Below the pieces are notes generated by a model, which had not been told where the DNA came from, did not search any database, and saw only the letters and a list, made by a program, of their open reading frames with translations. The position numbers and the translations under genes are program-made. Below are positions 42,852 through 52,480 of a stretch of 64,000 bases of DNA, one piece after another; position 1 is the stretch's first letter; every line of letters begins with the position of its first letter. Origin of the DNA: Enterococcus faecalis. GTDB taxonomy: Bacteria > Bacillota > Bacilli > Lactobacillales > Enterococcaceae. The DNA lies in the NCBI RefSeq assembly GCF_029024925.1, contig NZ_CP118962.1, positions 2,472,001 through 2,536,000 on the forward strand, given 5' to 3'.

Positions 42852-45665
42852 TTAAGCCTTTTCAAAGAGCAATTCATAAATATAGCGCACTTCCAAAGGT
42901 GGAATCAACAGATTATAGGACACTTCAAGCGGTCGAAACGCCATTTTTATGACAGATACAGCTTCTGGCAACTCTCGATATGACACTTCATAAGCTGTCG
43001 GGTCATATTCTGGATTCAACAATTGCCGTTCTAACATACAAGCACAATGAATGATAAAACGAAGTAAAATCTTTTCGTCACTTTTTATTTTAGTTTGCAA
43101 GCAAATGTCTGAATAAATCTTAGCTAATTCGATTGAAATGGTTGTAGGATTCAAAACCGTTAGTAAGTCTGTAATAGCTTCGATTGATAATCCTTGAATA
43201 TATTTAGCTGAAACTTTTTTTAGTAACTCTTGGTTTTGTTTTTCTTCTAAATGATGGCCTAATAATTCGAAAACTAGCTGAATGCCCCGCTTCGATAGTA
43301 AATCTTGTAAAGAAATAAACGGAATATCTGGCACTTCTGTCTTTACGGTGCCAATGATACCAACGATTTTCTCTTCTTTCCGAACAAAAGAATGCAAGCG
43401 ATCAATGTCTTCCACTTCTCTTTTCTCTAAAGTAATGATGCGTACATTCGTTAGTAATTCATTGGGAAAAGTTTTTAGTAACAATTGTTCAATTTTAATA
43501 GCAGTCCCCATGCCAGTTAGACAGGAAATAATGAGAACTTTTGCCTCGTTGAAGCGACCTTTACTGCAAATCAAGGCGCGATGATTTTTTTCTTTTAAGA
43601 CTGGTAATAGATACTCAAACGCCGTCGATTCATAAATGACTTCTCGGGCCACTTCTAGCAATGTTAAGAGATTGATATTGCTAATTAGCAGCACTTCCAT
43701 TTGAAACGTTTGACTGATAGCATTACCAAAGTAAACCAGGGAACCGATGTCCACCATTAAAATAATTTTTTTATACTGATTTTGCTTTACAATTGCACGG
43801 ACTTTTTCTAATGTTTCTTCCACGGATTGATTAATCGGCATATCAACTGCACGCATGACCGTTGTTGAAAACAGAAGGTTGGTGTACTCAACCATACTGC
43901 TGGCCGTCGCGGTACCATGAGCAACGACGATAACGCCACAGTTTTCTTCGACTGAGTGCGCTCTTTTTTTAGCTGTGACTTTACGAATAAATAGATCAAA
44001 AAAGAGAATTTCCGTATCAGCAAAAGAAATCCCAAACAATGTTTGTAGAAAGTCCACCATGGTCTTAGCAGCTTGATACTGGGTTACTTTGCCAGAATAG
44101 ATATTTTTGGTATCTGAATAAAACGTTTCATTCATTTGTGCAGAATAAAAAACAGCAGAATAAAGGTGGACAATTAAAATATTCTGGAAATCCTCTGTCA
44201 ATTTTTCTTGGATTAATTGTTCAAAAAAGACAATGGCTTCTTGAATTTTTGGCTGCAATGTTTCGTCAATGGCCTCTATGGCTAGCGGTTCTTGAGCAAA
44301 AATATCCATATCATAAAGTTGCTCGACTTTGTTTTGCATGATTGCTAGCGCATCCTCTGTCGAAAGAGTTAATTTTTTCAAATCCGCATATTCTTTCAAT
44401 AGAAAATTATAAAAACGATCATTTTTCAGACTTTCCGATTTGAGTAACTCTTGACTGCTTAAATAAAAATGGTTGTATTGAATCGTGAGGCCATCGTTAG
44501 GTATCCACTCATTAAAAGCCAGCAGACTTTCTACATCAGGTTGCTCTTTGACTGTCCCCTCGTTTGCTTCAATGCAAATAGTTTCCGTTAATTGATCGAA
44601 TACTTCTAAATAGGCTTGTGCGCTCATAAATTGAATCGCCGCTTTCAATTCGCCAACGTTGGCTTCAAAATGAGTAAACGTTAATTGTTTCAACGCCTCA
44701 TAACGAATATGGATATTCTTTTGAATCCGTTGACTTTCTTCTAAGAAAAAGGACAAAATCAATTGAATTTTTTCTTTCAAAGAGCGCTCGGCTAAAGCTG
44801 GAATGGCTAATGTCACAGGGATCCTTCTTAAAAACGTTTTCAAAAAATGTTGATTGACGGCTTCGGTTGTTGCAAAAATAAATTTTATCGATACATTTCT
44901 TTGTTTTTCGGCTTCACCCATCCGTGTAAAATACCCTTTATCCAAAACTGTAAACAATTTTTCTTGGCCTTCGCTCGTTAATCGATGGACTTCATCTAAA
45001 AATAAAAAACCGCCATCTGCCAACTCCACTAAGCCTTTTTGGTCATTGACGGCACCAGTAAAACTGCCTTTTTTATAGCCAAACAGATGCGAAGTTAATA
45101 ATTCTGGATTGTTGAAATATTCTGCACAATTAAAATAAATAAACGGAACTTCTTGGTTCATTTTAACTTGATAAAATTGGTGTAATTGTTCCGCAATTAA
45201 GGTTTTCCCCACCCCAGATTCTCCAGTAAGTAAAATATTCAAGCCATTAGGCGGATATAAAATAGCGGCTTTCAACTTCTTGATGGCGTCTGCTAAGCTC
45301 CCATCAAAACCAATTACGTTCGCAAATGGATTCATTTTCAGTAGCTGCTTTTTCTTATGTATCTGTTCTGTCTGTTGATAAATGTCCTCTTGCAGCGAAG
45401 CGAGGGAATCATAGCACGTGCTACTTTTAAAAAAAGGAAACTGTTCCTCTAAGTAGTCTTTATCAAAAAATAACACCGGTCTTGATTTAACTTTAACGAC
45501 TTGGTCTTTTCTCACTAATTCTGAAAGCTCTTCACTAACAGCGGTTCGGGTATAGCCAGAGGCCTGACTTAATTGCGAAGCCGTTGCGGGCAACAAGGTT
45601 TCTTTGCTACTTGGATTTTGTACGTGAAACTGTTTTAACGCTTGATGAATATTATCAATTCTCAT
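42852..45665 (-). CDS. dgaR: LevR/DgaR-type sigma-54-dependent activator with PTS regulatory domains
   Basis: 937 residues from ATG 45665. A short N-terminal HTH (ATASQLSQASGYTRTAVSEELSELV) precedes an AAA+ domain: Walker A LLTGESGVGKTLIAEQ near 150, the sigma-54 contact loop GSFTGA, and Walker B GGFLFLDEVH. PRD, EIIA-Man-like (GVIVVAHGTATASSMVEYTN) and EIIB-like (LIISCLTGMGTAIKIEQLL) domains follow, with a second PRD at the C-terminus. Phosphorylation of histidines by the PTS should switch it. It lies just upstream of the sigma-54 promoter it must activate. RpoN is encoded elsewhere. Confidence 0.93.
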   Translation of the reverse strand: MRIDNIHQALKQFHVQNPSSKETLLPATASQLSQASGYTRTAVSEELSELVRKDQVVKVKSRPVLFFDKDYLEEQFPFFKSSTCYDSLASLQEDIYQQTEQIHKKKQLLKMNPFANVIGFDGSLADAIKKLKAAILYPPNGLNILLTGESGVGKTLIAEQLHQFYQVKMNQEVPFIYFNCAEYFNNPELLTSHLFGYKKGSFTGAVNDQKGLVELADGGFLFLDEVHRLTSEGQEKLFTVLDKGYFTRMGEAEKQRNVSIKFIFATTEAVNQHFLKTFLRRIPVTLAIPALAERSLKEKIQLILSFFLEESQRIQKNIHIRYEALKQLTFTHFEANVGELKAAIQFMSAQAYLEVFDQLTETICIEANEGTVKEQPDVESLLAFNEWIPNDGLTIQYNHFYLSSQELLKSESLKNDRFYNFLLKEYADLKKLTLSTEDALAIMQNKVEQLYDMDIFAQEPLAIEAIDETLQPKIQEAIVFFEQLIQEKLTEDFQNILIVHLYSAVFYSAQMNETFYSDTKNIYSGKVTQYQAAKTMVDFLQTLFGISFADTEILFFDLFIRKVTAKKRAHSVEENCGVIVVAHGTATASSMVEYTNLLFSTTVMRAVDMPINQSVEETLEKVRAIVKQNQYKKIILMVDIGSLVYFGNAISQTFQMEVLLISNINLLTLLEVAREVIYESTAFEYLLPVLKEKNHRALICSKGRFNEAKVLIISCLTGMGTAIKIEQLLLKTFPNELLTNVRIITLEKREVEDIDRLHSFVRKEEKIVGIIGTVKTEVPDIPFISLQDLLSKRGIQLVFELLGHHLEEKQNQELLKKVSAKYIQGLSIEAITDLLTVLNPTTISIELAKIYSDICLQTKIKSDEKILLRFIIHCACMLERQLLNPEYDPTAYEVSYRELPEAVSVIKMAFRPLEVSYNLLIPPLEVRYIYELLFEKA

Positions 45666-45719
45666 AGTCTTTTCCCCATTTCTTTTTTGATCCAAAAGTT
45701 AATTTATTATACATTAAAA

Positions 45720-45733
45720 CGGAAGCGGTTTCT
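45720..45733 (+). promoter_or_regulatory. Possible cre site upstream of dgaR
   Basis: CGGAAGCGGTTTCT has the conserved centre of cre but weak ends. It is 55 bases before the dgaR start. Low support. Confidence 0.3.
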
Positions 45734-45746
45734 TATTTACCATAAA

Positions 45747-45788
45747 AAAAATCAAGTCTTTAACCAAAAGATTAAAGACTTGATTTTT
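45747..45788. terminator. Terminator of the histidine phosphatase gene
   Basis: Perfect 17-base arms (45747-45763, 45772-45788) with an eight-base loop and A/T-rich ends. It overlaps the gene's stop codon. Confidence 0.85.
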
Positions 45789-46314
45789 ATTCTCCGTATT
45801 GTACAAGTTGTGTATTTTCACAATGAAAGTCCAAGAAATCTTGGATTTTTTTACCATTGAAGTAGTTATCAATGACTCGCATGACCGCATTGTGGCAAAC
45901 AAATAGGTAAGTTTCCTCTGAAGCCAAGGCTTCCTCAATCAGGGGATAAATTCGACCCGCGACATCTAGGACTGATTCCCCTTCTGGAAACGGCAAGGAA
46001 ATCTCAGAACGATTTTCTTGGAAAGCCGTTGTTTCAATCGGTTCACCATCATAAATGCCAAAATTCATCTCAATTAAACGAGGTTCTGTTTCAATCGTCA
46101 ATTGATTTCGTTCTGCAATTTTACGGGCTGTTTCTTGCGCCCTTTTTAAAGGCGACGCCAGTAAACGGTCGATTTGAATTCCTTGTTTGGCAATTTTTTC
46201 AGCTACCAATTCCGCTTGTTGATAGCCTTTTTCGGTCAATTGCGCTTCCGCATGACCACAAATTCTACGGGCCACATTATAATCTGTTTCACCATGTCTC
46301 ACTACGTACAGCAT
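45787..46314 (-). CDS. Histidine phosphatase family protein (phosphoglycerate mutase-like)
   Basis: 175 residues. The catalytic RHGE motif is in YVVRHGETDYN at residues 4-14, with SPLKRAQETARKIAE and FVCHNAVMR supplying the other arginine and histidine. It is smaller than true glycolytic phosphoglycerate mutase (about 228-250) and is more like a phosphatase of small metabolites. The start has GAGGTGG. It stands alone. Confidence 0.87.
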   Translation of the reverse strand: MLYVVRHGETDYNVARRICGHAEAQLTEKGYQQAELVAEKIAKQGIQIDRLLASPLKRAQETARKIAERNQLTIETEPRLIEMNFGIYDGEPIETTAFQENRSEISLPFPEGESVLDVAGRIYPLIEEALASEETYLFVCHNAVMRVIDNYFNGKKIQDFLDFHCENTQLVQYGE

Positions 46315-46379
46315 TTTTCCACCTCAGTTTTTTGTCTTGTGTCTATTTTATCTGAAATTTGGTCACAATAACACCCTAT

Positions 46380-47828
46380 TTAGCGGTAACTTTCTGGTAA
46401 TTTAAATTTGCCTTCTTGCTCAAACTGTTCGCCTACTTGGAATAAGAGATCTTCACGTCCACGAGCAGCCAGCAATTGAATGCCTAAGGGTAACCCCGTT
46501 GCCGTAACATGTGTGGGCAAGCTGATGGCTGGTTGTCCTGTCAAGTTAGCTAGTTGAGTATACGGTGTTAGCTGTAAACTTTTATCAAAATAATCATAGA
46601 TTAATTCAGCTAATTCTGCTTCTGTTAATTCTGCTGCTTGCGCCATTCGTTGACGAATGTGCTCACTTTGCAAATCTTCGTTAATTTTTGGTGCTGAAAA
46701 AGCCGTTGTTGGTGATAAAAACAGATCAAATTTTTGAAAAAGTTCTTCCATCGTTACTGCTGCTTGATCCCACAACTGTAATGAATGAACATAGGTGGCT
46801 GCTGGAATCTTTTGGCCAAATTGATGCATGGTCCATGAAAAAGATTCGATTTCTTCTTTACGAATTGGGCGCCCGAGCCCCTGTTGAATGCTGTTCATCA
46901 TTGCTGTAGTTTCTGCGCCGTTCATTTGATAATAGGAGCGAATCAGCGCTGCACCATCGACTGGATAAGGAATCTCAATGATTTCATGGCCAGCGGCTGC
47001 CAGAAAATCAGCCGCTTGTTTCGCCGCTTGTGTTGCTTCTGGCGAAATCATTGAGCCGATAGGCGAAGCGGTACACAGAGCAATTTTTAGCCGTTGTTTT
47101 TTAGGGTGTGTTTGCCATTCTGCCAAGGGCGCTTGGTAGGGGGCGCCACTGTGGCTACCACGTAGGCCATAGAATAACGCTTTGGTGTCTCTCATAGAAA
47201 TAGTCAACGCAAAGTCAATCGAGGCACCTTGCCAGCCTCGCCAGCCTTCAGGGCCGACAGGCATGGAGCCACGGCTAGGTTTTAAGCCAATTAAGCCACT
47301 AAAAGAGGCGGGAATTCGGATGGAGCCACCGCCATCGCTAGCGCCGGCTATAGGAACAATCCCGCTAGCGACAACTGCGGCAGCGCCGCCACTGGAACCG
47401 CCTGGCGAATGTTCCAGGTTCCAAGGATTGCGGGCTGGCCCGTAAAGCGCAGGATCCGTAATATTTTTAAAGCCAAACTCTGGGGCGTTGGTTTGTCCTA
47501 AAGGCATCAAGCCAATCGTTTCTGCTTGTTTGACAAAGTTAGAAGTCGTTGTTGCAGTACTATTTTTAAAAAGTTGCGAGCCAGCCGTTGCTGACCACCC
47601 CGCTTTTTCTTGGCCTAACATTTTCAAAGGAAATGGCAAACCAGCAAATAGTGTGTCCTGCTGTTTATTTTTTTGATAAGTTGCTTCTGCTTTTTGGCTG
47701 TCAAAGGTTACAAAGCCATTGATCTTTGGATTTAACTTTTGGACTTTTTTCTCAATATCCTTTAAGAGTTCTGTGTGACTTACTTTCTGTTCTTTTAATT
47801 GTTGTACCCAATATAGTCCGTCTTTCAT
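46380..47828 (-). CDS. Amidase signature family enzyme
   Basis: 482 residues. The Ser-cisSer-Lys triad is visible: the lysine in PFPLKMLG near residue 69, the GGSSGGAAAVVASG motif near 150, and GASDGGGSIRIPAS with the nucleophile serine near 170. It hydrolyses amides or transfers ammonia. It is not in a gatCAB cluster and is not preceded by gatC, so it is more likely a stand-alone amidase than the tRNA amidotransferase subunit. The start has AGGAGG. Confidence 0.9.
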   Translation of the reverse strand: MKDGLYWVQQLKEQKVSHTELLKDIEKKVQKLNPKINGFVTFDSQKAEATYQKNKQQDTLFAGLPFPLKMLGQEKAGWSATAGSQLFKNSTATTTSNFVKQAETIGLMPLGQTNAPEFGFKNITDPALYGPARNPWNLEHSPGGSSGGAAAVVASGIVPIAGASDGGGSIRIPASFSGLIGLKPSRGSMPVGPEGWRGWQGASIDFALTISMRDTKALFYGLRGSHSGAPYQAPLAEWQTHPKKQRLKIALCTASPIGSMISPEATQAAKQAADFLAAAGHEIIEIPYPVDGAALIRSYYQMNGAETTAMMNSIQQGLGRPIRKEEIESFSWTMHQFGQKIPAATYVHSLQLWDQAAVTMEELFQKFDLFLSPTTAFSAPKINEDLQSEHIRQRMAQAAELTEAELAELIYDYFDKSLQLTPYTQLANLTGQPAISLPTHVTATGLPLGIQLLAARGREDLLFQVGEQFEQEGKFKLPESYR

Positions 47829-47924
47829 ACAGACCCACCTCCTATACTATTCCTTATTAGTATAGCATGGTTTTTAGGGGTCATCCTGTGATGGTGATTT
47901 TCATTCGTCAAGAGTTTCTTTATT

Positions 47925-48590
47925 TTAAGTAAATAATTCGCCAATGTAAGGAAGCAACTGCGGATGCAGTTTGTAGCCTTTATACCGTGTATTTTGGATA
48001 CCTTGTTTTTTAAAGCCCCCTACTTGAATTTTTTTATTTAATTTTGTCAGCTGTTTGGTCATTTTTTTTCGATTATTGGCTGTTTCTTCTGTGTCATATA
48101 TTAATTTACAAAGGCGCTCCATTGGTAAGTGTTCTTTTGGCGTACTATACAAGACAGCCAGTAGTGCACGTTCTGCGGCTGTTAGCTTTATCCCCTCTAC
48201 ATCTAACTTTTCATCTTCTCGTTGGATGGGTTTATTTAATTCTGCCAAAAGGAGATTTTCTCTTAATGTATCCAAAGTCGCATCCAATCGTAACCAATTG
48301 AGAATGCCATATTGATAGCTAATGCTCAATTCTTCCGAGGTAGGAATGTCTTCCGAGCGAAGAAACAACGGCGTTTTAACTCTGGCTAATTCCTTTAGAT
48401 ATAAATATTGTTCTTTGCGAGGAATCGTTTCGCTGAGAATGATGGCATCAAATTTTCGATAAAACAAATGACTTTCCTTAATTTCACCAATCAGACACGT
48501 CGTACAAAAAACTTGATGATCTAAATGCTGTAAGCGGTTTTGAAAAGCGGTTTCTGATAAAATATTTTTTGTGATGACCATTATTTTCAT
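47925..48590 (-). CDS. Orphan response-regulator-like DNA-binding protein with degenerate receiver
   Basis: 221 residues from ATG 48590 with AAGGAGG. Residues 1-110 look like a receiver fold, but the strand that should end in the phosphoacceptor reads FDAIILSETIP, so Ser or Glu replaces the Asp, and the acidic pair at the N-terminus (KIMVITKN) is also missing. Residues 125-215 form an OmpR-type winged helix (GIKLTAAERALLAVLYS...RLCKLIYDTEETANNRKKMTKQLTKLNKKI). No histidine kinase gene is adjacent. It probably acts without phosphorylation. Targets are unknown. Confidence 0.8.
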   Translation of the reverse strand: MKIMVITKNILSETAFQNRLQHLDHQVFCTTCLIGEIKESHLFYRKFDAIILSETIPRKEQYLYLKELARVKTPLFLRSEDIPTSEELSISYQYGILNWLRLDATLDTLRENLLLAELNKPIQREDEKLDVEGIKLTAAERALLAVLYSTPKEHLPMERLCKLIYDTEETANNRKKMTKQLTKLNKKIQVGGFKKQGIQNTRYKGYKLHPQLLPYIGELFT

Positions 48591-48831
48591 TCTTGATTCC
48601 TCCTTAATTCTTTTTTAGTTCAAAATTTTCTCAATTTTCGTGTTTTGTTTTGATATATTTAGTATACTGGAATTTTTTCGAATTAAAATTTAGAAATTTA
48701 CAAGCAAATCAGTCATTAACAGTCATTCCTGTAATCCCCGATTTATAAAGGATTTCCAATAGTCTTATTTAAAAAATGTTTGTTATTTAATCCTCAACGT
48801 GCTATTTTTTTAATTTTTTTCTTTTTTATTT

Positions 48832-48888
48832 AGCTGACAAACGTCAAAAGGTTGGTAGCTAATATCAACCTTTTGACGTTTGTTAGCT
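48832..48888. repeat. Large hairpin with AACGTCAAAAGG core
   Basis: Arms of 23 bases with a single mismatch (48832-48854, 48866-48888) and an 11-base loop. Neither side has a T run, so it is not a standard terminator. It shares the AACGTCAAAA arm core with the hairpin at 33330-33384. Confidence 0.75.
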
Positions 48889-48933
48889 ACTTTCTCTTGA
48901 AATCTTTGTATTTTTTTCTACTTTCACTAAAAA

Positions 48934-48955
48934 AAACAGCCAAAAATGGCTGTTT
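48934..48955 (-). terminator. Terminator of the ABC exporter operon
   Basis: Nine-base arms AAACAGCCA and TGGCTGTTT with a four-base loop, followed on the minus strand by TTTTT. It is 15 bases after the permease stop. Confidence 0.88.
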
Positions 48956-48970
48956 CTTTGCTATTTATAT

Positions 48971-50179
48971 TTATTTCATAATATCGATTAAGTCTTTTTT
49001 TGAAGCTGCCGAGGCAGGGAAATAGCTAAATACAACCCCGATAAAGACAGAAATCCCGATGGCTAATGAAACCGTCATTAAGTCTGGACGAACAGAAAAC
49101 GGTAGTGCCATTGAGGCTAAGTAGGCAATAATCATTCCTAAAAGATAACCAGTAATTCCGCCGATTAAGGTCAAGGCAATCCCTTCTGTTAAGAATTGCT
49201 TTTTAATATCACTGGCTGTCCCGCCCAATGCACGTCGGATACCAATTTCCTTAACCCGTTCTGAGACCGAAATGTACATCATATTCATAACGCCGACCCC
49301 AGCAATTACCAGTGAAATAGCCGCAATTGCGGAAATAAACAAGGTTAAATTATTTAATAAAGAGCCCATTTCTTTGATGGTATCTTTAACATTATATTCT
49401 TGATACGTCCCACTGTTTTTCATGGTTCCTTGTTGAGAGAGAGTTTTTATTGTTTCTTTCAATACTTGATCTGGTTGATAGCCAGGTGCTACTGTTAGTT
49501 TCAACGTAGATGTATCTTTTAGCTTGCCGAAATAATGTTCATAGGTCTTTTTGGGAAAATAAAGCAATGAGTCATCATTACCTGGACCAATGGCACCGCT
49601 GGTATTGGTTGTCACGCCAACAATGGTAAAAAGTTGCTCTTTATATGGAAAAGTTCGATTAACTGCTGCAGTTGGGTCTTGGTAGAGTTCTTTGGCAACC
49701 AGTTCATCCACCACCACTGTTTTATCCATTTTTGCATTGTCTCCATCATTCAGTTGGCGTCCCGCCAACAATTCTTTGGTGGTTTTGTTAGCAAGTTCAT
49801 AGGTTACGGAAAGATTTTTCGGTCCTGCTTGAAAATTCAGTGTACCTTTTTGGGCGCCATCAACTTCTCTTTGATCAAAATCAATTTTTTCTACGCCAGG
49901 AACCATGCGCACGACCCCTAAATCATTGTCGGTAAACATCGCTTGGTCACTAAACATATCCGAAGTGTTGTAGGCCGAAAAAGAAATCTTTTTCACATTT
50001 TCTTTTTGTTTTTCAGCAGATAATTTATCGACCATGTCTTCTTTAAAGCCGTTACCGATAGCCACGATGGTAATCACCGAAGCGATCCCGATGACAATCC
50101 CTAGCATCGTTAACAAGCTGCGTCGCTTATTTTTCAAAATGGAACGGAAGGCGGTTTTCCAAATAATTGAACGTTTCAT
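48971..50179 (-). CDS. MacB-like ABC transporter permease
   Basis: 402 residues. One N-terminal helix (KRRSLLTMLGIVIGIASVITIVAIGNG) is followed by a large extracellular MacB periplasmic-core domain, then three C-terminal helices with the FtsX motif ISVSERVKEIGIRRALGGTASDIKKQFLTEG. The architecture is that of MacB/FtsX exporters. Its start overlaps the ATPase stop as ATGA. It works with the ATPase and adaptor encoded upstream to export peptides, lipids or drugs. Confidence 0.92.
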   Translation of the reverse strand: MKRSIIWKTAFRSILKNKRRSLLTMLGIVIGIASVITIVAIGNGFKEDMVDKLSAEKQKENVKKISFSAYNTSDMFSDQAMFTDNDLGVVRMVPGVEKIDFDQREVDGAQKGTLNFQAGPKNLSVTYELANKTTKELLAGRQLNDGDNAKMDKTVVVDELVAKELYQDPTAAVNRTFPYKEQLFTIVGVTTNTSGAIGPGNDDSLLYFPKKTYEHYFGKLKDTSTLKLTVAPGYQPDQVLKETIKTLSQQGTMKNSGTYQEYNVKDTIKEMGSLLNNLTLFISAIAAISLVIAGVGVMNMMYISVSERVKEIGIRRALGGTASDIKKQFLTEGIALTLIGGITGYLLGMIIAYLASMALPFSVRPDLMTVSLAIGISVFIGVVFSYFPASAASKKDLIDIMK

Positions 50180-50850
50180 GTCAGCACCTCCTCTAAAATC
50201 TTTCCATCACGAACTTTAATCAAACGATTGCAGTATTCAATTGTTTCTTCATCATGTGTCACTAAAATAATGGTAACACCTTCATTGTTTAATTGCTGAA
50301 AGAGCGTTAAAATTTCTTCCGATGTTTTACTATCTAAAGCCCCAGTTGGTTCATCTGCAATAATAAAACTTGGCCGATTGACAATCGCACGCGCAATGGC
50401 AACACGTTGTTGTTGTCCGCCCGAAAGTTGTTTTGGATGCTTCTTGCCTTTATCTGGCAAGCCGACTTTTGTCAGAACTTCGTGGACACGATCTTTGGCT
50501 TCTTTTGGGGTTAACCCACTATATAAAAGAGGTAATTCAATGTTTTCTTCAACTGTTAGTGTTTCAATTAAACTAAAATTCTGAAAGACAAAGCCGACTG
50601 CTTCATTTCTAATTCGGGATAGTTCCTTATCAGAAAAGTCGCCAATTTCACGGTCTTCAAATAAATACGTTCCTTCAAACTTTTTATCAATAAAGCCTAG
50701 CAAATTAATCAAAGTCGATTTCCCAGAACCAGAAGGACCCATAATCGCTAAAAATTCTCCAGCGTCTACTTGGAGGTTAATATCATCTAACACATGCAGT
50801 GTTTCTTCTTCGGAATAATAATATTTATGAATATGGGCTAGCTTAATCAT
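50176..50850 (-). CDS. ABC transporter ATP-binding protein (MacB/LolD type)
   Basis: 224 residues. Walker [16 protein letters not shown] is near residue 38, the signature [15 protein letters not shown] near 142, Walker [13 protein letters not shown] near 162, and the switch histidine in ILVTHDEE. It powers the permease encoded next. It overlaps the adaptor gene by eight bases and the permease gene by four, so all three are translationally coupled. Confidence 0.96.
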   Translation of the reverse strand: MIKLAHIHKYYYSEEETLHVLDDINLQVDAGEFLAIMGPSGSGKSTLINLLGFIDKKFEGTYLFEDREIGDFSDKELSRIRNEAVGFVFQNFSLIETLTVEENIELPLLYSGLTPKEAKDRVHEVLTKVGLPDKGKKHPKQLSGGQQQRVAIARAIVNRPSFIIADEPTGALDSKTSEEILTLFQQLNNEGVTIILVTHDEETIEYCNRLIKVRDGKILEEVLT

Positions 50851-52009
50851 TGGCAGCTACCTGAACATCTTGATTATCTTTTAATTCTTTATTGGGATTG
50901 GCAATCACTTGGTCTTTCCAATTCAAGCCACTTTTGACAACTTTACGACCTAAATTTGTTTCTGTTTCAATCGGTGTTTTTTTCGCTTTGCCCGCTTTGT
51001 AAACATAGACAAATTCTTTTTGGCCTTCTTTTTGGATTGCTGCTGTCGGTATAATCATTTGCTTTTGTGGCACAGCGATACTAGTAGACAAGCCTTCTGC
51101 CCAAGGAAAATCACCTTCTACTGTAAATTGATAACTCACTACTGGATTGCCTTCATTTTTAGCTATTGGGGTTTGCGCAATGGAAACAATTTTGCCTGGC
51201 GCTGATTTGCCTGAACCAACGGTCGTCACTGTTACTTCTTCCCCTGTCTGTAATTTATCGTAATCATATTCGGTTACTTTTCCTTGAATATTTTTCTTTT
51301 GTGTTGCAATTTTAATGACTGGTTTGTCGGTACTACTCATAGCACTAGCATCGACAGTGACTTGGCCATCAATTGGTGCTGTAACGACTGTGTTGACTTT
51401 GCCACGTGTTTGTTCAAGCGTGTTTGCTGCTCCGACGGCATCACTGTTGACTAATTGAAGGGCTTGGTTAGCTTGGGCGACTTCACTATTCGCAGCACTA
51501 ACAGCTTCATTCAATTGCTGAATTTCCGCATTTAGTGTTTCTTTCTCTTCAGCCTCTTTTGCGGTGTTTAATTTTTGCTTGGCTGCAGCAACTTTGTTTA
51601 AGGCTTCATTGTATTTTTGAGTTGCTAAGTTAACGTTCTCTTGTGCTTGTTGGACTTGAAGATTGTTTCGATTAACAGCATTCGCTTGTTCTGTTTCTGT
51701 GGCTTGGATGTCTGAGTTATTGTACGTTAACAATGGACTATCTTTCTTGACTTCTTTACCATTTTCAACATTTATTTCGGCAATTTTTCCTAAAGAAGGA
51801 TCAAAGAAAATATCCCGAGTATCTAAAAAACTCACTTGACCATCTAATTTTAATGAGGCCATTTCTGTAATGGTATACGTTGTGTATTCAGGTTCAACTT
51901 CTTTTGAAGAAAAAACTGTTTTTGCTCCGATAAATCCGACGACGACCACTGCGGCACCAATACCGAACCACACTTTTTTATTTCGCTTCTTCTGGCCTGA
52001 CTTTTTCAT
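50843..52009 (-). CDS. RND/HlyD-type periplasmic adaptor-like subunit of the ABC exporter
   Basis: 388 residues. An N-terminal membrane anchor (KVWFGIGAAVVVVGFIGAKTVF) is followed by a lipoyl-like half, a long Gln/Ala-rich coiled coil (about 95-195), the second lipoyl half (VVTAPIDGQVTV) and beta-barrel domains. In Gram-positive bacteria such adaptors extend the exporter through the wall or deliver substrate. It heads the operon and has AGGAGG at its start. Confidence 0.9.
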   Translation of the reverse strand: MKKSGQKKRNKKVWFGIGAAVVVVGFIGAKTVFSSKEVEPEYTTYTITEMASLKLDGQVSFLDTRDIFFDPSLGKIAEINVENGKEVKKDSPLLTYNNSDIQATETEQANAVNRNNLQVQQAQENVNLATQKYNEALNKVAAAKQKLNTAKEAEEKETLNAEIQQLNEAVSAANSEVAQANQALQLVNSDAVGAANTLEQTRGKVNTVVTAPIDGQVTVDASAMSSTDKPVIKIATQKKNIQGKVTEYDYDKLQTGEEVTVTTVGSGKSAPGKIVSIAQTPIAKNEGNPVVSYQFTVEGDFPWAEGLSTSIAVPQKQMIIPTAAIQKEGQKEFVYVYKAGKAKKTPIETETNLGRKVVKSGLNWKDQVIANPNKELKDNQDVQVAAND

Positions 52010-52135
52010 TTATTTGTTCCTCCTTGATTTCTGTTGACGAGTTTGTCATTTTATTTAGTATATAATGAATAAAAAAACTGGTCCCTTCATCTTCCTATCA
52101 TTCCTCTTACAGTTTTGACACATCTTTATCTAACA

Positions 52136-52174
52136 AAAAAACGTTTATCCTGTGTAAAAGGATAAACGTTTTTT
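52136..52174 (-). terminator. Terminator of the persulfide operon
   Basis: Perfect 15-base arms with a nine-base loop and AAAAAA/TTTTTT ends, seven bases after the last rhodanese stop. Confidence 0.92.
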
Positions 52175-52180
52175 GTTATT

Positions 52181-52480
52181 TTATTGTTCTAATTGACCCA
52201 ACCAGCCAGATGTACCACCTAGAACATTGGTTACTTGATACCCTTGTTGACTGAGAAACGCACACGCTTGTGCGGAGCGCGATCCCATTTGACAAATCAG
52301 ATAATAGGGTTGGTTTTTATCTAATTGCTGATAATTTTCGGTTAAAGTACTTAAAGGTAAGTTGATGGCCTGAGGGACATGCCCCAGTTGGTATTCCATT
52401 TCTTCTCGTACATCAATAATCGGTAATTTTTTTCGTTTTGCTTCCTGATAAAATTCAGGCATGCCAATCGTGTTATACAT
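52181..52480 (-). CDS. Single-domain rhodanese (second of the cst-like operon)
   Basis: 99 residues. The active-site loop is YLICQMGSRSAQACAFL with the persulfide-carrying cysteine near residue 63 and a second cysteine ten residues on. The start IDVREEMEYQLGHVPQAINLPL is a standard rhodanese motif. It transfers sulfane sulfur between small thiols and proteins. It overlaps the reductase gene by eight bases. Confidence 0.92.
   Translation of the reverse strand: MYNTIGMPEFYQEAKRKKLPIIDVREEMEYQLGHVPQAINLPLSTLTENYQQLDKNQPYYLICQMGSRSAQACAFLSQQGYQVTNVLGGTSGWLGQLEQ

Larger units (their letters stand above)
48591..48970. other. Intergenic region upstream of the orphan regulator (380 bases)
   Basis: It holds a TATACT box at 48666-48661 (minus strand) likely to serve the regulator gene, a doubled AGTCATT at about 48712-48727, the large hairpin at 48832-48888 and the ABC operon terminator at 48934-48955. 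No credible ORF is seen. Confidence 0.6.
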
